From Rahnella rivi (GTDB lineage: Bacteria; Pseudomonadota; Gammaproteobacteria; Enterobacterales; Enterobacteriaceae), in the NCBI RefSeq assembly GCF_019049655.1, contig NZ_JAFMOX010000061.1:186001-250000 (forward strand): a stretch of DNA of 64,000 nt. The letters run 5' to 3'. Each line of letters starts with the position of its first letter. Position 1 is the stretch's first letter. The notes under the pieces were generated by a model, which worked only from the letters and a program-made list of their open reading frames with translations, was not told the DNA's origin and ran no database searches. Both the position numbers and the translations under genes were made by a program. This document shows positions 7,549 through 15,030 of the stretch, in pieces.

Positions 7549-8355
7549 CTATTTTCTTGCCCAAGCAGGCCGTTGGATTTTCTCGATTCCGCCCCAAACA
7601 TTGCTGGTTCGGCACTCATGGAAAGTATTCAGATCACGCCGGTAGAGCCGGTGACCTTCTGCCACGTCTTCTGTGTCCAGTTCAAAAACGCGCACCGGAT
7701 ACCGGCCGCAGTCGATCGTTTCGCTGACAGCGATGAAGACGAAGAGGGGATATTCATTGAAGGTCTGGTAGAACCCGTCGCGGTACATGGCATCCTGCAC
7801 GTGGTAGCGGAACTCCTCGATGTGCCTGGCGAACCGGTCCATGTCGGCAACCTTTTTCACGTCAGCGATAACCGGGCGAGCTTTTAGATATTTGTCAGGG
7901 CGGCAACGACACAGCTCGCCGGTTTCATCGTCCTGCCAGTAGAATGAAGACTCGGTGTGACCTTCCGCCTCGAGCAGCCAGCGCGCCGGTGGATAGGCCA
8001 TTGCGCTGCCCTGCATAAGGGACAGTTTCCGGTGTTGTTCAAAATCCATAACCGTTTTGCCAGTGTCCTCACAGTCTTTGAGGAACTGCTTTTCGCGCTC
8101 TTTTCCGTCGGTGGTGCGCCGGTTAAACTCTGGTGCTTTGATGAAACGCTTGCTGAATTCATCCGGCTCCAGCAGCAGGCAGTGCAGGGCGGTGCCCATG
8201 TCCAACGCCTTCAGCTTTTCATCATCTACCGGCGCTGTTTTCTTCCAGGGGAAGATGGCGGGGTTCACCGCCACATCATCGAGCTGGGACTTACTGACAC
8301 CAGCACCGCTGTGATATTCCTCGTTTGAAATATCGTGATAGATTCCCGGTTCCAT
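7549..8355 (-). CDS. PD-(D/E)XK exonuclease (RecE/ExoVIII-like)
   Basis: 268 residues starting MEPGIYHDISNEEYHSG, the standard N-terminus of phage DUF3799/ExoVIII-type nucleases. ALDMGTALHCLLLEPDEF (about residues 50-67) is the alpha helix preceding the nuclease core. CRCRPDKYL and IADVKKVADM (about 150-175) provide the D...D-x-K catalytic residues. It resects dsDNA ends to give ssDNA for the adjacent RecT. Start and upstream stop share one base (TAATG). Confidence 0.88.
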   Translation of the reverse strand: MEPGIYHDISNEEYHSGAGVSKSQLDDVAVNPAIFPWKKTAPVDDEKLKALDMGTALHCLLLEPDEFSKRFIKAPEFNRRTTDGKEREKQFLKDCEDTGKTVMDFEQHRKLSLMQGSAMAYPPARWLLEAEGHTESSFYWQDDETGELCRCRPDKYLKARPVIADVKKVADMDRFARHIEEFRYHVQDAMYRDGFYQTFNEYPLFVFIAVSETIDCGRYPVRVFELDTEDVAEGHRLYRRDLNTFHECRTSNVWGGIEKIQRPAWARK

Positions 8356-8642
8356 TAATGTTCTTCCCCCATCAAGAAGCGGTAGTCGTATTCTTCTTTT
8401 GCCTGTTCCATGCAGATGGCCCACACCAATTCTTCGTAGGCTTCGGAACAGACCGCTTTCGACATTGCAGAAGAGAAGTGCGACAACTGGAGGAAAGGGC
8501 TGAGTGCTGCCGAGAAGGTGGCGGGCAACTCTTTAGCCAGTTCAGCCGCCCGATCTTTCAGCATTTCTTCTTTGCGCTCGTCGGCGTAACTCTGTTCCCA
8601 GCGGCGTTCCTCTACCTGCTCATGAATTCCGTGTGAGCTCAT
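8355..8642 (-). CDS. Hypothetical early phage protein, 95 aa
   Basis: No family recognised. The protein is highly charged and helical, with an acidic C-terminus. ATG 8642 has AGGTGA 6 nt upstream and is preferred over an in-frame GTG at 8651. It lies between the coiled-coil protein and the exonuclease, with a one-base overlap into the latter, which suggests coupling to recombination functions such as modulation of the nuclease; that is inference. Confidence 0.68.
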   Translation of the reverse strand: MSSHGIHEQVEERRWEQSYADERKEEMLKDRAAELAKELPATFSAALSPFLQLSHFSSAMSKAVCSEAYEELVWAICMEQAKEEYDYRFLMGEEH

Positions 8643-8654
8643 TTCATTCACCTG

Positions 8655-9698
8655 TTAGTAATTAATGTTGGTTGCAAAAACTTTCCCTGATGCGATGCCA
8701 CGGATGCAGAGGATCGCGAATTCTTCAGGAACTCCGGCAGCGACCAAATCAGCAACAGCCTTTTGATTAATCGCGCGTTTATGCTCAACGTTTGCAGCGC
8801 GGGCAGCGGCTTCATCAGCGATACGCTTTTGCTCTGCCAATCGAGCCTGTTCAGCCTGCTGGGCTCTTAACTGCTCGGCGGCGATTGCCTGCTGTTTTTC
8901 CTGCTCTGCCTTTTCCAGAGCTTCTTTCTTTTCTCGCTCAGCTCTTTGCTGGGCTGCCAGTGCATCAGCTTCACGCTTTGCTGAGGCTTCACGTTCTGCT
9001 TGAGCCGCCTGATCCGCTTCTCGCTTGACGCGCTCAGCGATTTCTTTTTCCCGTGCGGCTTCCAGATCTTTCTGGCGCTGTGCTTCCTGCTGAATCCGCA
9101 GGTTTTCAAGCTCAGCGGCCTCCGCTTCACGCTTGGTCGCCATCTCGAGGGCCTGTTCCAACTTCGAAACCGCCGCGTCTTTAGCGACGGCTGCTTCAGC
9201 TGTTAATTCCAGCCAACTCTCATCTATGGCGATGACCTTCACGTCATTCAGGCGGGCCGCGATTTCAGAGGAGTGGTAAGGGGATCCGAACTCATCAACA
9301 ACCTGTGATGAATTGCGCAGGCAGGTAAGCCGGTTTTGCAGGTCAGCGATTCGCTGTTTTTCCGCATTTTCATACTCGGTGAGAGGTAGGCGAATCTCGT
9401 CGCGCAATGCATCACACGCATCGACAAAGCGTTTCAGCTCCCCCTCAGCTGGCTTGACGGCTTCCTTGAGGCGCTTCAGGTACTCACGCCCCGGCTTTTC
9501 AATGGCCGTTTTACTGCGGCTGACTGACGCCGCGAGAGAAGCGATACGGTCACGACCTTTCTTTGTGCTCAGGTCGGGAACCTCGTTTACTGCTTCACGG
9601 ATTTCAGCCAGGAATCCGTCTAACCCCAACGGCACGTAAAGAGTCGGCGCCATGTCTTCCGTGATAACAACGGAAGGTAATTGTTTTTCTTCACTCAT
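8655..9698 (-). CDS. Long coiled-coil early phage protein, 347 aa
   Basis: Residues 1-190 are mixed alpha/beta; residues 190-300 are an almost uninterrupted Ala/Glu/Lys/Arg/Gln-rich coiled coil that is TolA-like in composition. The C-terminal 40 residues (HKRAINQKAVADLVAAG) form a compact domain seen at the end of several enterobacterial phage proteins. There is no signal peptide, so it is cytoplasmic and not TolA. Genes of this kind commonly lie directly upstream of exonuclease/RecT or Red genes. Its function is unknown. Confidence 0.78.
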   Translation of the reverse strand: MSEEKQLPSVVITEDMAPTLYVPLGLDGFLAEIREAVNEVPDLSTKKGRDRIASLAASVSRSKTAIEKPGREYLKRLKEAVKPAEGELKRFVDACDALRDEIRLPLTEYENAEKQRIADLQNRLTCLRNSSQVVDEFGSPYHSSEIAARLNDVKVIAIDESWLELTAEAAVAKDAAVSKLEQALEMATKREAEAAELENLRIQQEAQRQKDLEAAREKEIAERVKREADQAAQAEREASAKREADALAAQQRAEREKKEALEKAEQEKQQAIAAEQLRAQQAEQARLAEQKRIADEAAARAANVEHKRAINQKAVADLVAAGVPEEFAILCIRGIASGKVFATNINY

Positions 9699-9708
9699 TG
9701 CTGTGTCC

Positions 9709-9843
9709 TTAAAATTCACAGGCGACTTTCATCGCCGTTTTTGTTGTGTACGCCCATTCCACACCGCTGCGGAAACTCTCAAAAGCGCGGGTCTGGCCGT
9801 TGATGGTGAAAACGTGTTTACCGTTTTGGATCGTGAAACGCAT
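9709..9843 (-). CDS. Small early phage protein, 44 aa
   Basis: ATG 9843 to TAA 9709 encodes a small, mainly beta peptide (MRFTIQNGKHVFTING). It is 10 bp upstream of the coiled-coil gene. The phage operator at 9860-9876 lies directly before its start codon. No function is recognised. Confidence 0.6.
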   Translation of the reverse strand: MRFTIQNGKHVFTINGQTRAFESFRSGVEWAYTTKTAMKVACEF

Positions 9844-9856
9844 GTCAGGCTCCTAA

Positions 9857-10078
9857 TTAGTTACTGTTTTGGTAACTATTTGAAGCATAAAAAGGGTGAG
9901 CCGGTGCATCTGGCTCCTTAATTTCCTCAACTTCAGGTTTGAAGGTGAAGGCCAGAAATTGGCGTTCGTCCATCGTCACTGCGATGCTCGAGTCCGGATA
10001 GGACATTTCAAGGCGGTAGTCGCAACCGCGACGTCGCACGATGAAGATTTCCCCGGTTAATGTGTTTATCAGTTTCAT
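9857..10078 (-). CDS. Small early phage protein, 73 aa
   Basis: ATG 10078 begins MKLINTLTGEIFIVRRRG; the rest is a beta-rich domain with a proline-rich tail. The last six codons and the stop are formed by the operator dyad at 9860-9876, so coding and operator sequence are merged. Function unknown. Confidence 0.65.
   Translation of the reverse strand: MKLINTLTGEIFIVRRRGCDYRLEMSYPDSSIAVTMDERQFLAFTFKPEVEEIKEPDAPAHPFYASNSYQNSN
9860..9876. promoter_or_regulatory. Phage dyad operator inside the early operon
   Basis: GTTACT-GTTTT-GGTAAC matches 11 of 12 half-site bases. It overlaps the 3' end of one early gene and lies about 17 bp before the next start codon. I see no strong promoter there, so a stoperator-like or local translational role is possible. 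Confidence 0.7.
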
Positions 10079-10137
10079 GGTGAACTCCCGTATGAAATTG
10101 CTGCTGCGCCCATATTTGACGTAGGCGCAGGACAATT

Positions 10138-10266
10138 TCACTCTTCGCTGCACTGGCCTGTTGCTCTGTCTGCATCAATTACCAGAATAATTCCATGCTC
10201 TTCAAACATATGTTGAGCAAACTCTAACGTCACCATAGTAAGTGGTACTGCGTAGCGTTTTTTCAT
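10138..10266 (-). CDS. First gene of the leftward early operon, 42 aa
   Basis: ATG 10264-10266 to TGA 10138-10140 encodes MKKRYAVPLTMVTLEFAQHM and a short acidic tail. An AGAGATAG ribosome binding site lies 7-10 nt upstream. It is the promoter-proximal gene about 150 nt downstream of the leftward early promoter. No homologue recognised. Confidence 0.55.
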   Translation of the reverse strand: MKKRYAVPLTMVTLEFAQHMFEEHGIILVIDADRATGQCSEE

Positions 10267-10398
10267 TTTGGCTATCTCTGTTAGTGGGTTTACGCCTGCG
10301 CTCTCGCAAGGGCGCAGGGAGTAAAAGCACTACATACAATTTCCCTTATGAAAGCCGCGTCTGCGGGGGTGTATGTCATCCTGATTTTTAAAGAGCGG

Positions 10399-10415
10399 GT
10401 TACCATTTCGGTAAC
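10399..10415. promoter_or_regulatory. Phage dyad operator at the leftward early promoter
   Basis: GTTACC-ATTTC-GGTAAC: both half-sites are perfect. It covers roughly +3 to +19 of the leftward early promoter, and an extra half-site GGTAAT at 10423-10428 overlaps the -10. Confidence 0.85.
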
Positions 10416-10425
10416 CGATGGAGGT

Positions 10426-10454
10426 AATTTAAATGCATATTCGGGGTGTGTCAA
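10426..10454 (-). promoter_or_regulatory. Leftward early promoter (PL-like)
   Basis: On the minus strand: -35 TTGACA (10449-10454), 17-bp spacer, -10 TAAATT (10426-10431). Operators flank it on both sides (10399-10415 and 10473-10489). It would drive the whole operon from 10266 to 3113. Confidence 0.75.
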
Positions 10455-10472
10455 TCGTTAGCAAGAAATAAA

Positions 10473-10489
10473 GTTACCAAAAAGGTAAT
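10473..10489. promoter_or_regulatory. Phage dyad operator upstream of the leftward early promoter
   Basis: GTTACC-AAAAA-GGTAAT. It lies about 20 bp upstream of the -35 and 74 bp from the operator at 10399, close to seven helical turns, so looping between bound repressors is possible. Confidence 0.75.
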
Positions 10490-10556
10490 TATTTGAGGTG
10501 CAGGTGTATGCCGGAGCTGGCGCCATGATGGAACACGGCGCTGAGTAAGGAGGGGA

Positions 10557-11153
10557 TTACTTGGTGTTTTCGCTCATCACGAAGTCGATGAAGGATTTGA
10601 TCTTGGCTTTCTCTTCAGCGGGCAGGGCGGCGTACCTGCTGCGGTCATACTGAATAACTGATTCATCGTGCGGAGGGATCAGTAGTTCGTAGGCCCGGCG
10701 GTTAAATACCGCGGCGATTGCAGCCAGGTTGTTGATAGAGATGCTGGCCTCGCGGTTCAGCAGGCGATTAACCGTGGACTGGCCGACCTCAGCCTTTTCT
10801 GCGACAGCAGCCTGGGACTTCAGCTCTTTATTGGCCTGCATCCATGAAGTCAGGTTCTGTGCAGCAATAATGCCGATCTCCGTGTTGGCGTCCAATGGTT
10901 CAGCGTCTGCCGCCATTGCCATTCCGTGATCGGTATCCAGCCAGAACGCCGGTCGTCGCGCAGCGGCTTCTATCTTACGTGCAGATGCGCCGCCAATATT
11001 TTTAGCACTGGCCATCTCCGGCGATGCCATCCAGCGCGATATCAAATTTGCCTGAAAACCTAAAGCTTCCGCCATGCGGATTTGCCTACCGTCAAAGTCT
11101 TTCTGAATGATAGTTCTGAGGTTTTCTCTTCTGATGTCGTGAATGCTTTTCAT
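10557..11153 (-). CDS. Prophage repressor with two helix-turn-helix regions
   Basis: 198 residues. The N-terminal region RIRMAEALGF/NLISRWMASPEMASAKNIGGASARKIE (about 20-65) is a lambda-repressor-like HTH. A second one lies at about 100-160 (SQAAVAEKAEVGQSTVNRLL, INNLAAIAAVF). The C-terminus is short and shows no Ala-Gly cleavage site or Ser/Lys S24 peptidase motifs, so RecA-stimulated self-cleavage is not expected. It lies between the two early promoters and faces a divergent Cro-like gene, the position of CI in lambdoid phages. It is the likely reader of the RTTACC-N5-GGTAAY dyads. Confidence 0.85.
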   Translation of the reverse strand: MKSIHDIRRENLRTIIQKDFDGRQIRMAEALGFQANLISRWMASPEMASAKNIGGASARKIEAAARRPAFWLDTDHGMAMAADAEPLDANTEIGIIAAQNLTSWMQANKELKSQAAVAEKAEVGQSTVNRLLNREASISINNLAAIAAVFNRRAYELLIPPHDESVIQYDRSRYAALPAEEKAKIKSFIDFVMSENTK

Positions 11154-11200
11154 GGCCTGCTTATCGGTTGCAATAACGTATTGATGTCATTTAAACCAAA

Positions 11201-11217
11201 GTTACCGAAATGGTAAA
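11201..11217. promoter_or_regulatory. Phage dyad operator OR-1
   Basis: GTTACC-GAAAT-GGTAAA, in the divergent region between repressor and cro-like gene. The spacer is the reverse complement of the ATTTC spacer at 10399. Its centre is 17 bp from that of the neighbouring site. Confidence 0.8.
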
Positions 11218-11234
11218 TGCACCATTTTGGTAAT
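11218..11234. promoter_or_regulatory. Phage dyad operator OR-2
   Basis: TGCACC-ATTTT-GGTAAT abuts OR-1 with no gap. A third, degenerate half-site (GGTAAT, 11260-11265) lies nearer the cro-like start. The tandem array, with a weak TTGCAG/TAATCA promoter around 11240-11266, is the likely PR/PRM control region; promoter positions are tentative. Confidence 0.7.
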
Positions 11235-11300
11235 GACGCTTGCAGAGGGATAGCATTTGGGTAATCATTGAACCGATATAGCGATTTAAACGAGGATAAA

Positions 11301-11522
11301 ATGAACGATTTCGACTTCAAAAAGTTCTGGCTAAGCCTGAGTCCTGAAAATCGTCTGCAAGTTGCAACGGCCGCCGGGACAACTCCGGCATATGTAAAAA
11401 CCCATCTCATTCATAAAAGACGTGTTCCACGTAACGATCTGATGAGTAACCTTCATCAGGCTTGCGTTGCGGCTGGGGCGGACGTTTCCAAAGAAAAATT
11501 CATTGGTCTTTTTTACGAATGA
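11301..11522 (+). CDS. Cro/YdaS-like antagonist of the repressor, 73 aa
   Basis: MNDFDFKKFWLSLSPENRLQVATAAG then TTPAYVKTHLIHKRRVPRND forms a single helix-turn-helix of the YdaS/Cro type. ATG 11301 has AGGATAAA directly upstream. It is transcribed away from the repressor gene across the tandem operators and is followed by a strong terminator at 11551, the position of lambda tR1. It probably represses the repressor promoter during lytic growth. Confidence 0.8.
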   Translation: MNDFDFKKFWLSLSPENRLQVATAAGTTPAYVKTHLIHKRRVPRNDLMSNLHQACVAAGADVSKEKFIGLFYE

Positions 11523-11550
11523 TTCAGATTCAGCCTTCACCAGGTTAAGC

Positions 11551-11574
11551 AAACCTCCTTCGGGAGGTTTTTTT
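11551..11574 (+). terminator. Rho-independent terminator after cro-like gene
   Basis: A perfect 8-bp stem AAACCTCC/GGAGGTTT with TTCG loop is followed by TTTT. It separates cro from the replication genes, so downstream expression needs either read-through, antitermination or another promoter. No N-like antiterminator was recognised. Confidence 0.88.
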
Positions 11575-11691
11575 ATGCCGGAAAATCAAGGGCGTCTCGC
11601 AGCGCGGTAACAAAAATCCAAATACGGTTGATCGTTCTGAAAAATAAAGGCATTCTTATGGCATACGACCAATGAATAAATGAGGGTTATC

Positions 11692-11898
11692 GTGAAAATC
11701 ATCAATCGTATGGATGCGGCGAAGCTCGGACTCAGCCGTTTTTGTACTGGTAAACCATGCCGACGTGGGCACAACGCTGAGCGGTTCGTCAGCAATGGTG
11801 TCTGCATCACCTGTGCTGCTCTGGCTAAAGAAGAGTGGCGCCAGAAATTGCTGCGCACACAAAGACAGGCTCGGGAAAGAACTGCGGAGGTTCGCTGA
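11692..11898 (+). CDS. Small zinc-binding phage protein, 68 aa
   Basis: A GTG start at 11692 with TGAGGGT 5-6 nt upstream is preferred over ATG 11680. The protein has FCTGKPCRRGHNAERFV and GVCITCAAL (C-x4-C-x2-GH...C-x2-C), a common small zinc-finger module found in phage replication regions and at the N-terminus of some HNH endonucleases. No HNH motif follows, so an endonuclease is not claimed. Its stop overlaps the start of the O-like gene (TGATG). Confidence 0.7.
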   Translation: MKIINRMDAAKLGLSRFCTGKPCRRGHNAERFVSNGVCITCAALAKEEWRQKLLRTQRQARERTAEVR

Positions 11899-12839
11899 TG
11901 GCAAACTCCTGGTTACGTCTGTGGCATGACATGCCCAACGATCCGAAGTGGCGAACTATTGCCCGCGTTTCCAAGCAGCCAATTTCTCTCGTTCAGTCGG
12001 TCTACATCCACCTGCTGGTTAGTGCGTCACAAAATGTCACGCGAGGTCACGCAGATGTCACGACGGAGGACTTAGCGTCACATTTCGACGTGACAGAGGA
12101 CGAAATCGAATCGGTTATTTCGGCTATGCAAGGCAGAGTTTTAGAGGGGGATCGTATATCTGGATGGGAGCGCAGGCAGCCCAAACGTGAAGACCATGGA
12201 AACCCTGAAACATCAGCAAAATCAGCGGCTGAGAGGAAGGCTGCTCAGCGTGATAGGGAAAGAGAAAAGGCAAATCAAAAGAAAGCTGTCACGACGCGTC
12301 ACGAAGAGTCACGCAATGTCACACCAGATAAAGATAAAGAAACAGATAAAGAATATATAACAGATCCCCCTGTAGTCCCCCGAGGGAAAAAGGTTTTTGA
12401 TTATCCGCCACAACTCAATGCCCAGGCTTGGGACGAGTGGAAGCTTTACCGGCGGGACATGAAGATCAAAGCGTATGCACCGACTTCACGAAGCGAAGGC
12501 GCAGCAATAAACAAACTGCTTGAGCTGTCAGGCGGTAATCAGCAACAGCAGATGTCGATCATCCAGCAGAGCATGGCAAATGGCTGGGCAGGTTTATTCG
12601 AAATCAAAGGTGGTCAGCATGAAACGAGTAGAAGAACTGGTTCAGGAAGCGATTACAAAGGCCGCGCAGCAGAAGCCGTTAGAGAAGCCACCGACAGACT
12701 CAGCAAAGAACTCGGCCTCGAGGAAAGCGATTTTCTTCTGGAAGAAAATGACGGAGATGTATACGGACAAATGGACAAGCAGGAACGGGGCGGCCCCGTC
12801 ATCACTCTGGATTCAAGCGATTGGAAAACTCACCAATGA
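11898..12839 (+). CDS. Replication protein O-like (origin/helicase loader)
   Basis: 313 residues. MANSWLRLWHDMPNDPKW is a typical start for phage O-like initiators. A winged-helix region follows (ISLVQSVYIHLLV, TTEDLASHFDVTEDEIESVISAM, residues about 30-85), then a charged linker and a C-terminal domain with LNAQAWDEWKLYRRDMK (about 175-190) and tail motifs EIKGG and RTGSGSDYKG. A GGAGG site is 6 nt before ATG 11898. The 3' end overlaps the P-like gene by 221 nt in another frame. Confidence 0.85.
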   Translation: MANSWLRLWHDMPNDPKWRTIARVSKQPISLVQSVYIHLLVSASQNVTRGHADVTTEDLASHFDVTEDEIESVISAMQGRVLEGDRISGWERRQPKREDHGNPETSAKSAAERKAAQRDREREKANQKKAVTTRHEESRNVTPDKDKETDKEYITDPPVVPRGKKVFDYPPQLNAQAWDEWKLYRRDMKIKAYAPTSRSEGAAINKLLELSGGNQQQQMSIIQQSMANGWAGLFEIKGGQHETSRRTGSGSDYKGRAAEAVREATDRLSKELGLEESDFLLEENDGDVYGQMDKQERGGPVITLDSSDWKTHQ

Positions 12840-13272
12840 CCAGATCAAAGCGGGCATGGCGGCATGCATGCGGCGCAGCCTGGACGAAGGGAATAACTAT
12901 GCCCCAGACCTGACAGACTTTCTGGCTCTGGTTCACAGCACCAGCAGCACTGATCTGGGGATCCCCTTCGAAGACGTGGCGAAAGAGTTCAAGCGCTACT
13001 GCCGCGATCGCGGGTACTACGACAGTGCCGAGCTGTTCCCGTGGAGTAATTCAAACTGGCTGCTGTACTGGATCTGCACATCAGTACGCCAGCGTATGGT
13101 GCGTTACAACCTGTCAGGCGTTGAGGTCGATAAAGCTCTGCGTACCGAGATCCGAGAATGGGCTGCGAAGCTGGCAGCTGGAGAGGAGGTCCCGACACCG
13201 GCCACCAGAATCGAAAATAAAACGCGTCCACGTCCTGCATGGATGGATTTACTGGATAAGAAAAAGTCCTGA
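12619..13272 (+). CDS. Replication protein P-like
   Basis: 217 residues with the phage P-family pattern FWKKMTEMYTDKWTSRNG, LWIQAIGKLTNDQIKAGMAAC, YAPDLTDFLALVHS, about residues 42-105. P proteins recruit host DnaB helicase to the O-bound origin. ATG 12619 is preceded by AAAGGTGG. This places the first 73 codons over the 3' end of the O-like gene in a different frame. Later internal starts would remove part of the P domain, so the long overlap is probably real. Confidence 0.82.
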   Translation: MKRVEELVQEAITKAAQQKPLEKPPTDSAKNSASRKAIFFWKKMTEMYTDKWTSRNGAAPSSLWIQAIGKLTNDQIKAGMAACMRRSLDEGNNYAPDLTDFLALVHSTSSTDLGIPFEDVAKEFKRYCRDRGYYDSAELFPWSNSNWLLYWICTSVRQRMVRYNLSGVEVDKALRTEIREWAAKLAAGEEVPTPATRIENKTRPRPAWMDLLDKKKS

Positions 13273-13431
13273 GTGCTGAAATTCTTCAACCAGCGCCCCA
13301 GAGAATCGATTTAAAGCAGTAAAGCCACATAACGAGATGGATTTGAATCCGTAAACGATTGTGGTGCGTTACAGAGCGTTTTAGAGATGGTGCGTTTTGT
13401 GAAAGCAAGCGCGTTTTTTATGTTGAATATA

Positions 13432-13448
13432 GTTACCATAATGGTAAT
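13432..13448. promoter_or_regulatory. Phage dyad operator before the 69-aa gene (first of two)
   Basis: GTTACC-ATAAT-GGTAAT. It contains CATAAT, which could serve as a -10 hexamer. Its centre is 18 bp from the next operator. Confidence 0.8.
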
Positions 13449-13449
13449 G

Positions 13450-13466
13450 TTTACCTTAAAGGTAAC
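13450..13466. promoter_or_regulatory. Phage dyad operator before the 69-aa gene (second of two)
   Basis: TTTACC-TTAAA-GGTAAC. It ends 12 bp before the start codon at 13479. The tandem pair within an otherwise empty 206-bp gap marks an independently repressed unit inside the replication region. Confidence 0.8.
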
Positions 13467-13478
13467 TGGAGCGATTTG

Positions 13479-13688
13479 ATGGAAATTAAATACGAATTGG
13501 TGGCGTCCTTCGGCGGCGCCGAGTTGCTCACATTGGGTGGTAAGGCAACCGGATATCGCATCGGGTACAACCGCACGCTGGGTACATACCATGTGTCTGG
13601 TGGTGGCAAAACCCGCAGTGTTCGTCGTCGCTCTCAGGCCACCAAGCTGGTCGTGAAGATGTTCGAGAATGCGGTAAGGGGCAACTGA
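13479..13688 (+). CDS. Hypothetical phage protein under operator control, 69 aa
   Basis: ATG 13479 has CTGGAG upstream. The protein MEIKYELVASFGGAELL continues into a basic C-terminal half (KTRSVRRRSQATKLVVKMFE) compatible with nucleic acid binding. I recognise no family. It directly follows two tandem operators and overlaps the start of the RuvC-like gene, so it heads a nin-like operon (13479-16542). Confidence 0.68.
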   Translation: MEIKYELVASFGGAELLTLGGKATGYRIGYNRTLGTYHVSGGGKTRSVRRRSQATKLVVKMFENAVRGN

Positions 13689-14164
13689 TGACCAAGTTAT
13701 TCGTAGGGATCGACCCCGGCTGCACTGGCGCCATTGTCGTTATCAATGAGCACGGCGCTTATATCAGCCATCTGAGCATGCCAACTGTGAAGGTCGGGAC
13801 AAAATCACGCGTCAACGGCGCGCAGGTCGCAACGTTCCTGCTTCAGTATCGGGGCCTCATTGCTCACGCATATCTGGAACAGGTTGGCGCAATGCCGGGT
13901 CAGGGTGTCAGCTCAATGTTCACGTTCGGCCACGCAGCGGGCAACGTCGAAGGGATCCTGCAGGGCATGTTCCTGCCGTACTCCCTCGTTACCCCGCAGG
14001 CATGGAAGAAATCAGCTGGCCTCATCGGCAGCGACAAAGACGCGGCGCGCAGCCGGGCAATTCAGCTTTACCCATCACTGCGCGCTCTCGATGCAAAAGC
14101 CAAAGGGCAGGCCATTGCCGACGCACTGCTCATCGCCCGCCACGGATTAGGAGTGAAATCCTGA
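13688..14164 (+). CDS. RuvC-like Holliday junction resolvase
   Basis: 158 residues with the RNase H-like fold of RuvC: FVGIDPGCTGAIVV (catalytic D at about residue 9) and the YLEQVGAMPGQGVSSMFTFG segment (E near 61), then TPQAWKK, DKDAARSRA and AIADALLIARHG with terminal acidic residues. It resolves branched phage DNA, the role of Rap or RusA in lambdoid nin regions. It overlaps both neighbours by one base. Confidence 0.9.
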   Translation: MTKLFVGIDPGCTGAIVVINEHGAYISHLSMPTVKVGTKSRVNGAQVATFLLQYRGLIAHAYLEQVGAMPGQGVSSMFTFGHAAGNVEGILQGMFLPYSLVTPQAWKKSAGLIGSDKDAARSRAIQLYPSLRALDAKAKGQAIADALLIARHGLGVKS

Positions 14165-14376
14165 TGGATCACTTAGACCACGTCAGCGAAACAGAACAGC
14201 AGATTCTGGACATGCGCCTGAAGGCCGTCACCCAGCATTCAACGCGCCCATCAGCAAGATTCTGCGCCGAGTGCGACAACGAAATACCGGAAGAACGCCG
14301 CAATGCGCTGCCAGGTGTGCAGCTCTGCGTGGGCTGCAAAGAAGTGCAGGAAATTAAAAACCGTAATTACCGTTAA
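14164..14376 (+). CDS. DksA/TraR-family zinc finger protein, 70 aa
   Basis: The C-terminal FCAECDNEIPEERRNALPG followed by LCVGCKEVQE is the C4 zinc finger of the TraR/DksA family (C-x2-C-x17-C-x2-C). This family binds RNA polymerase through the secondary channel and alters promoter use without ppGpp in the TraR case. It starts in the TGATG overlap with the RuvC-like gene. Small phage-borne TraR-like proteins are common; its targets are unknown. Confidence 0.88.
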   Translation: MDHLDHVSETEQQILDMRLKAVTQHSTRPSARFCAECDNEIPEERRNALPGVQLCVGCKEVQEIKNRNYR

Positions 14377-14398
14377 CATTTTGAATGGGATAAATATT

Positions 14399-14851
14399 AT
14401 GAAAAATAACGAGTTAACAGAAGTTAATGATAAATCATCAGCAATTATTGAGCCAATCATCAGCAAGTTTACCGAATTATCTATTGAGCACCTGATAGCT
14501 CAGCGTGATGCGTTGGTGGCTGAGAATGCCGCGCTTCGAGTAGCGGTGGATGGAGTCAACAGTGAACTTTATGGTAAGGGATTTGAAGTTCTCGGCTGGC
14601 ATCTGAACGGTGACACAGAGCCACTCGATACCTGGTTCGAAGATAATGACTGGGACCCGGAAACGCCGGTTACCGACGCCGCTATCGCTGAGATTAAGGC
14701 ACAGGGTGTGGATGAATTAGCTGAAGCGTGGGAGGCCATCAAACCAGAAGAAGGAGTTTCTATGAGCGAATCGACTGCATTGAAGTACAAGCAACGCGCT
14801 CAGGACGCTCGTGATGTCGCCGCCAATCTGCGCGCTGGGAGGAAGGGATAA
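14399..14851 (+). CDS. Ea22/Ead-like phage protein, 150 aa
   Basis: The central part (LIAQRDALVAENAALRVAV) is the short coiled coil typical of lambdoid Ea22-like proteins. It is followed by a tryptophan- and acid-rich module (LDTWFEDNDWDPETP, DAAIAEIKAQG) also common in this group. No function is established. It overlaps the next small gene by one base (TAATG). Confidence 0.6.
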   Translation: MKNNELTEVNDKSSAIIEPIISKFTELSIEHLIAQRDALVAENAALRVAVDGVNSELYGKGFEVLGWHLNGDTEPLDTWFEDNDWDPETPVTDAAIAEIKAQGVDELAEAWEAIKPEEGVSMSESTALKYKQRAQDARDVAANLRAGRKG

Positions 14852-15030
14852 TGGGCACTTATGAGGCAACATTAAGAGCACTGGTTATTTCATTGCGCGG
14901 GCGCATGAACGCTATGGCTGAGTATTCTCTTTGCGATGAAGAACGCCGAGATTGGAATCTCTGCTCTGCTCAGGTTGATGCTTTAGAGGCTGAAATATCT
15001 TCGCTGGTGAAGGATCAACCTCATGACTGA
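14851..15030 (+). CDS. Small hypothetical phage protein, 59 aa
   Basis: ATG 14851 to TGA 15028-15030. MGTYEATLRALVISLRGRMN then an acidic helix (AQVDALEAEISSLVKD). GGAGGAAGGGATA lies directly before the start. It overlaps both neighbours (TAATG upstream; 8 bp downstream), fitting the operon. No family recognised. Confidence 0.62.
   Translation: MGTYEATLRALVISLRGRMNAMAEYSLCDEERRDWNLCSAQVDALEAEISSLVKDQPHD

Noticed and set aside
10557..11153. Self-cleaving (S24) repressor
   Set aside because: No Ala-Gly or Cys-Gly cleavage site with downstream Ser/Lys motifs; the C-terminal region is a second HTH and a short helix.
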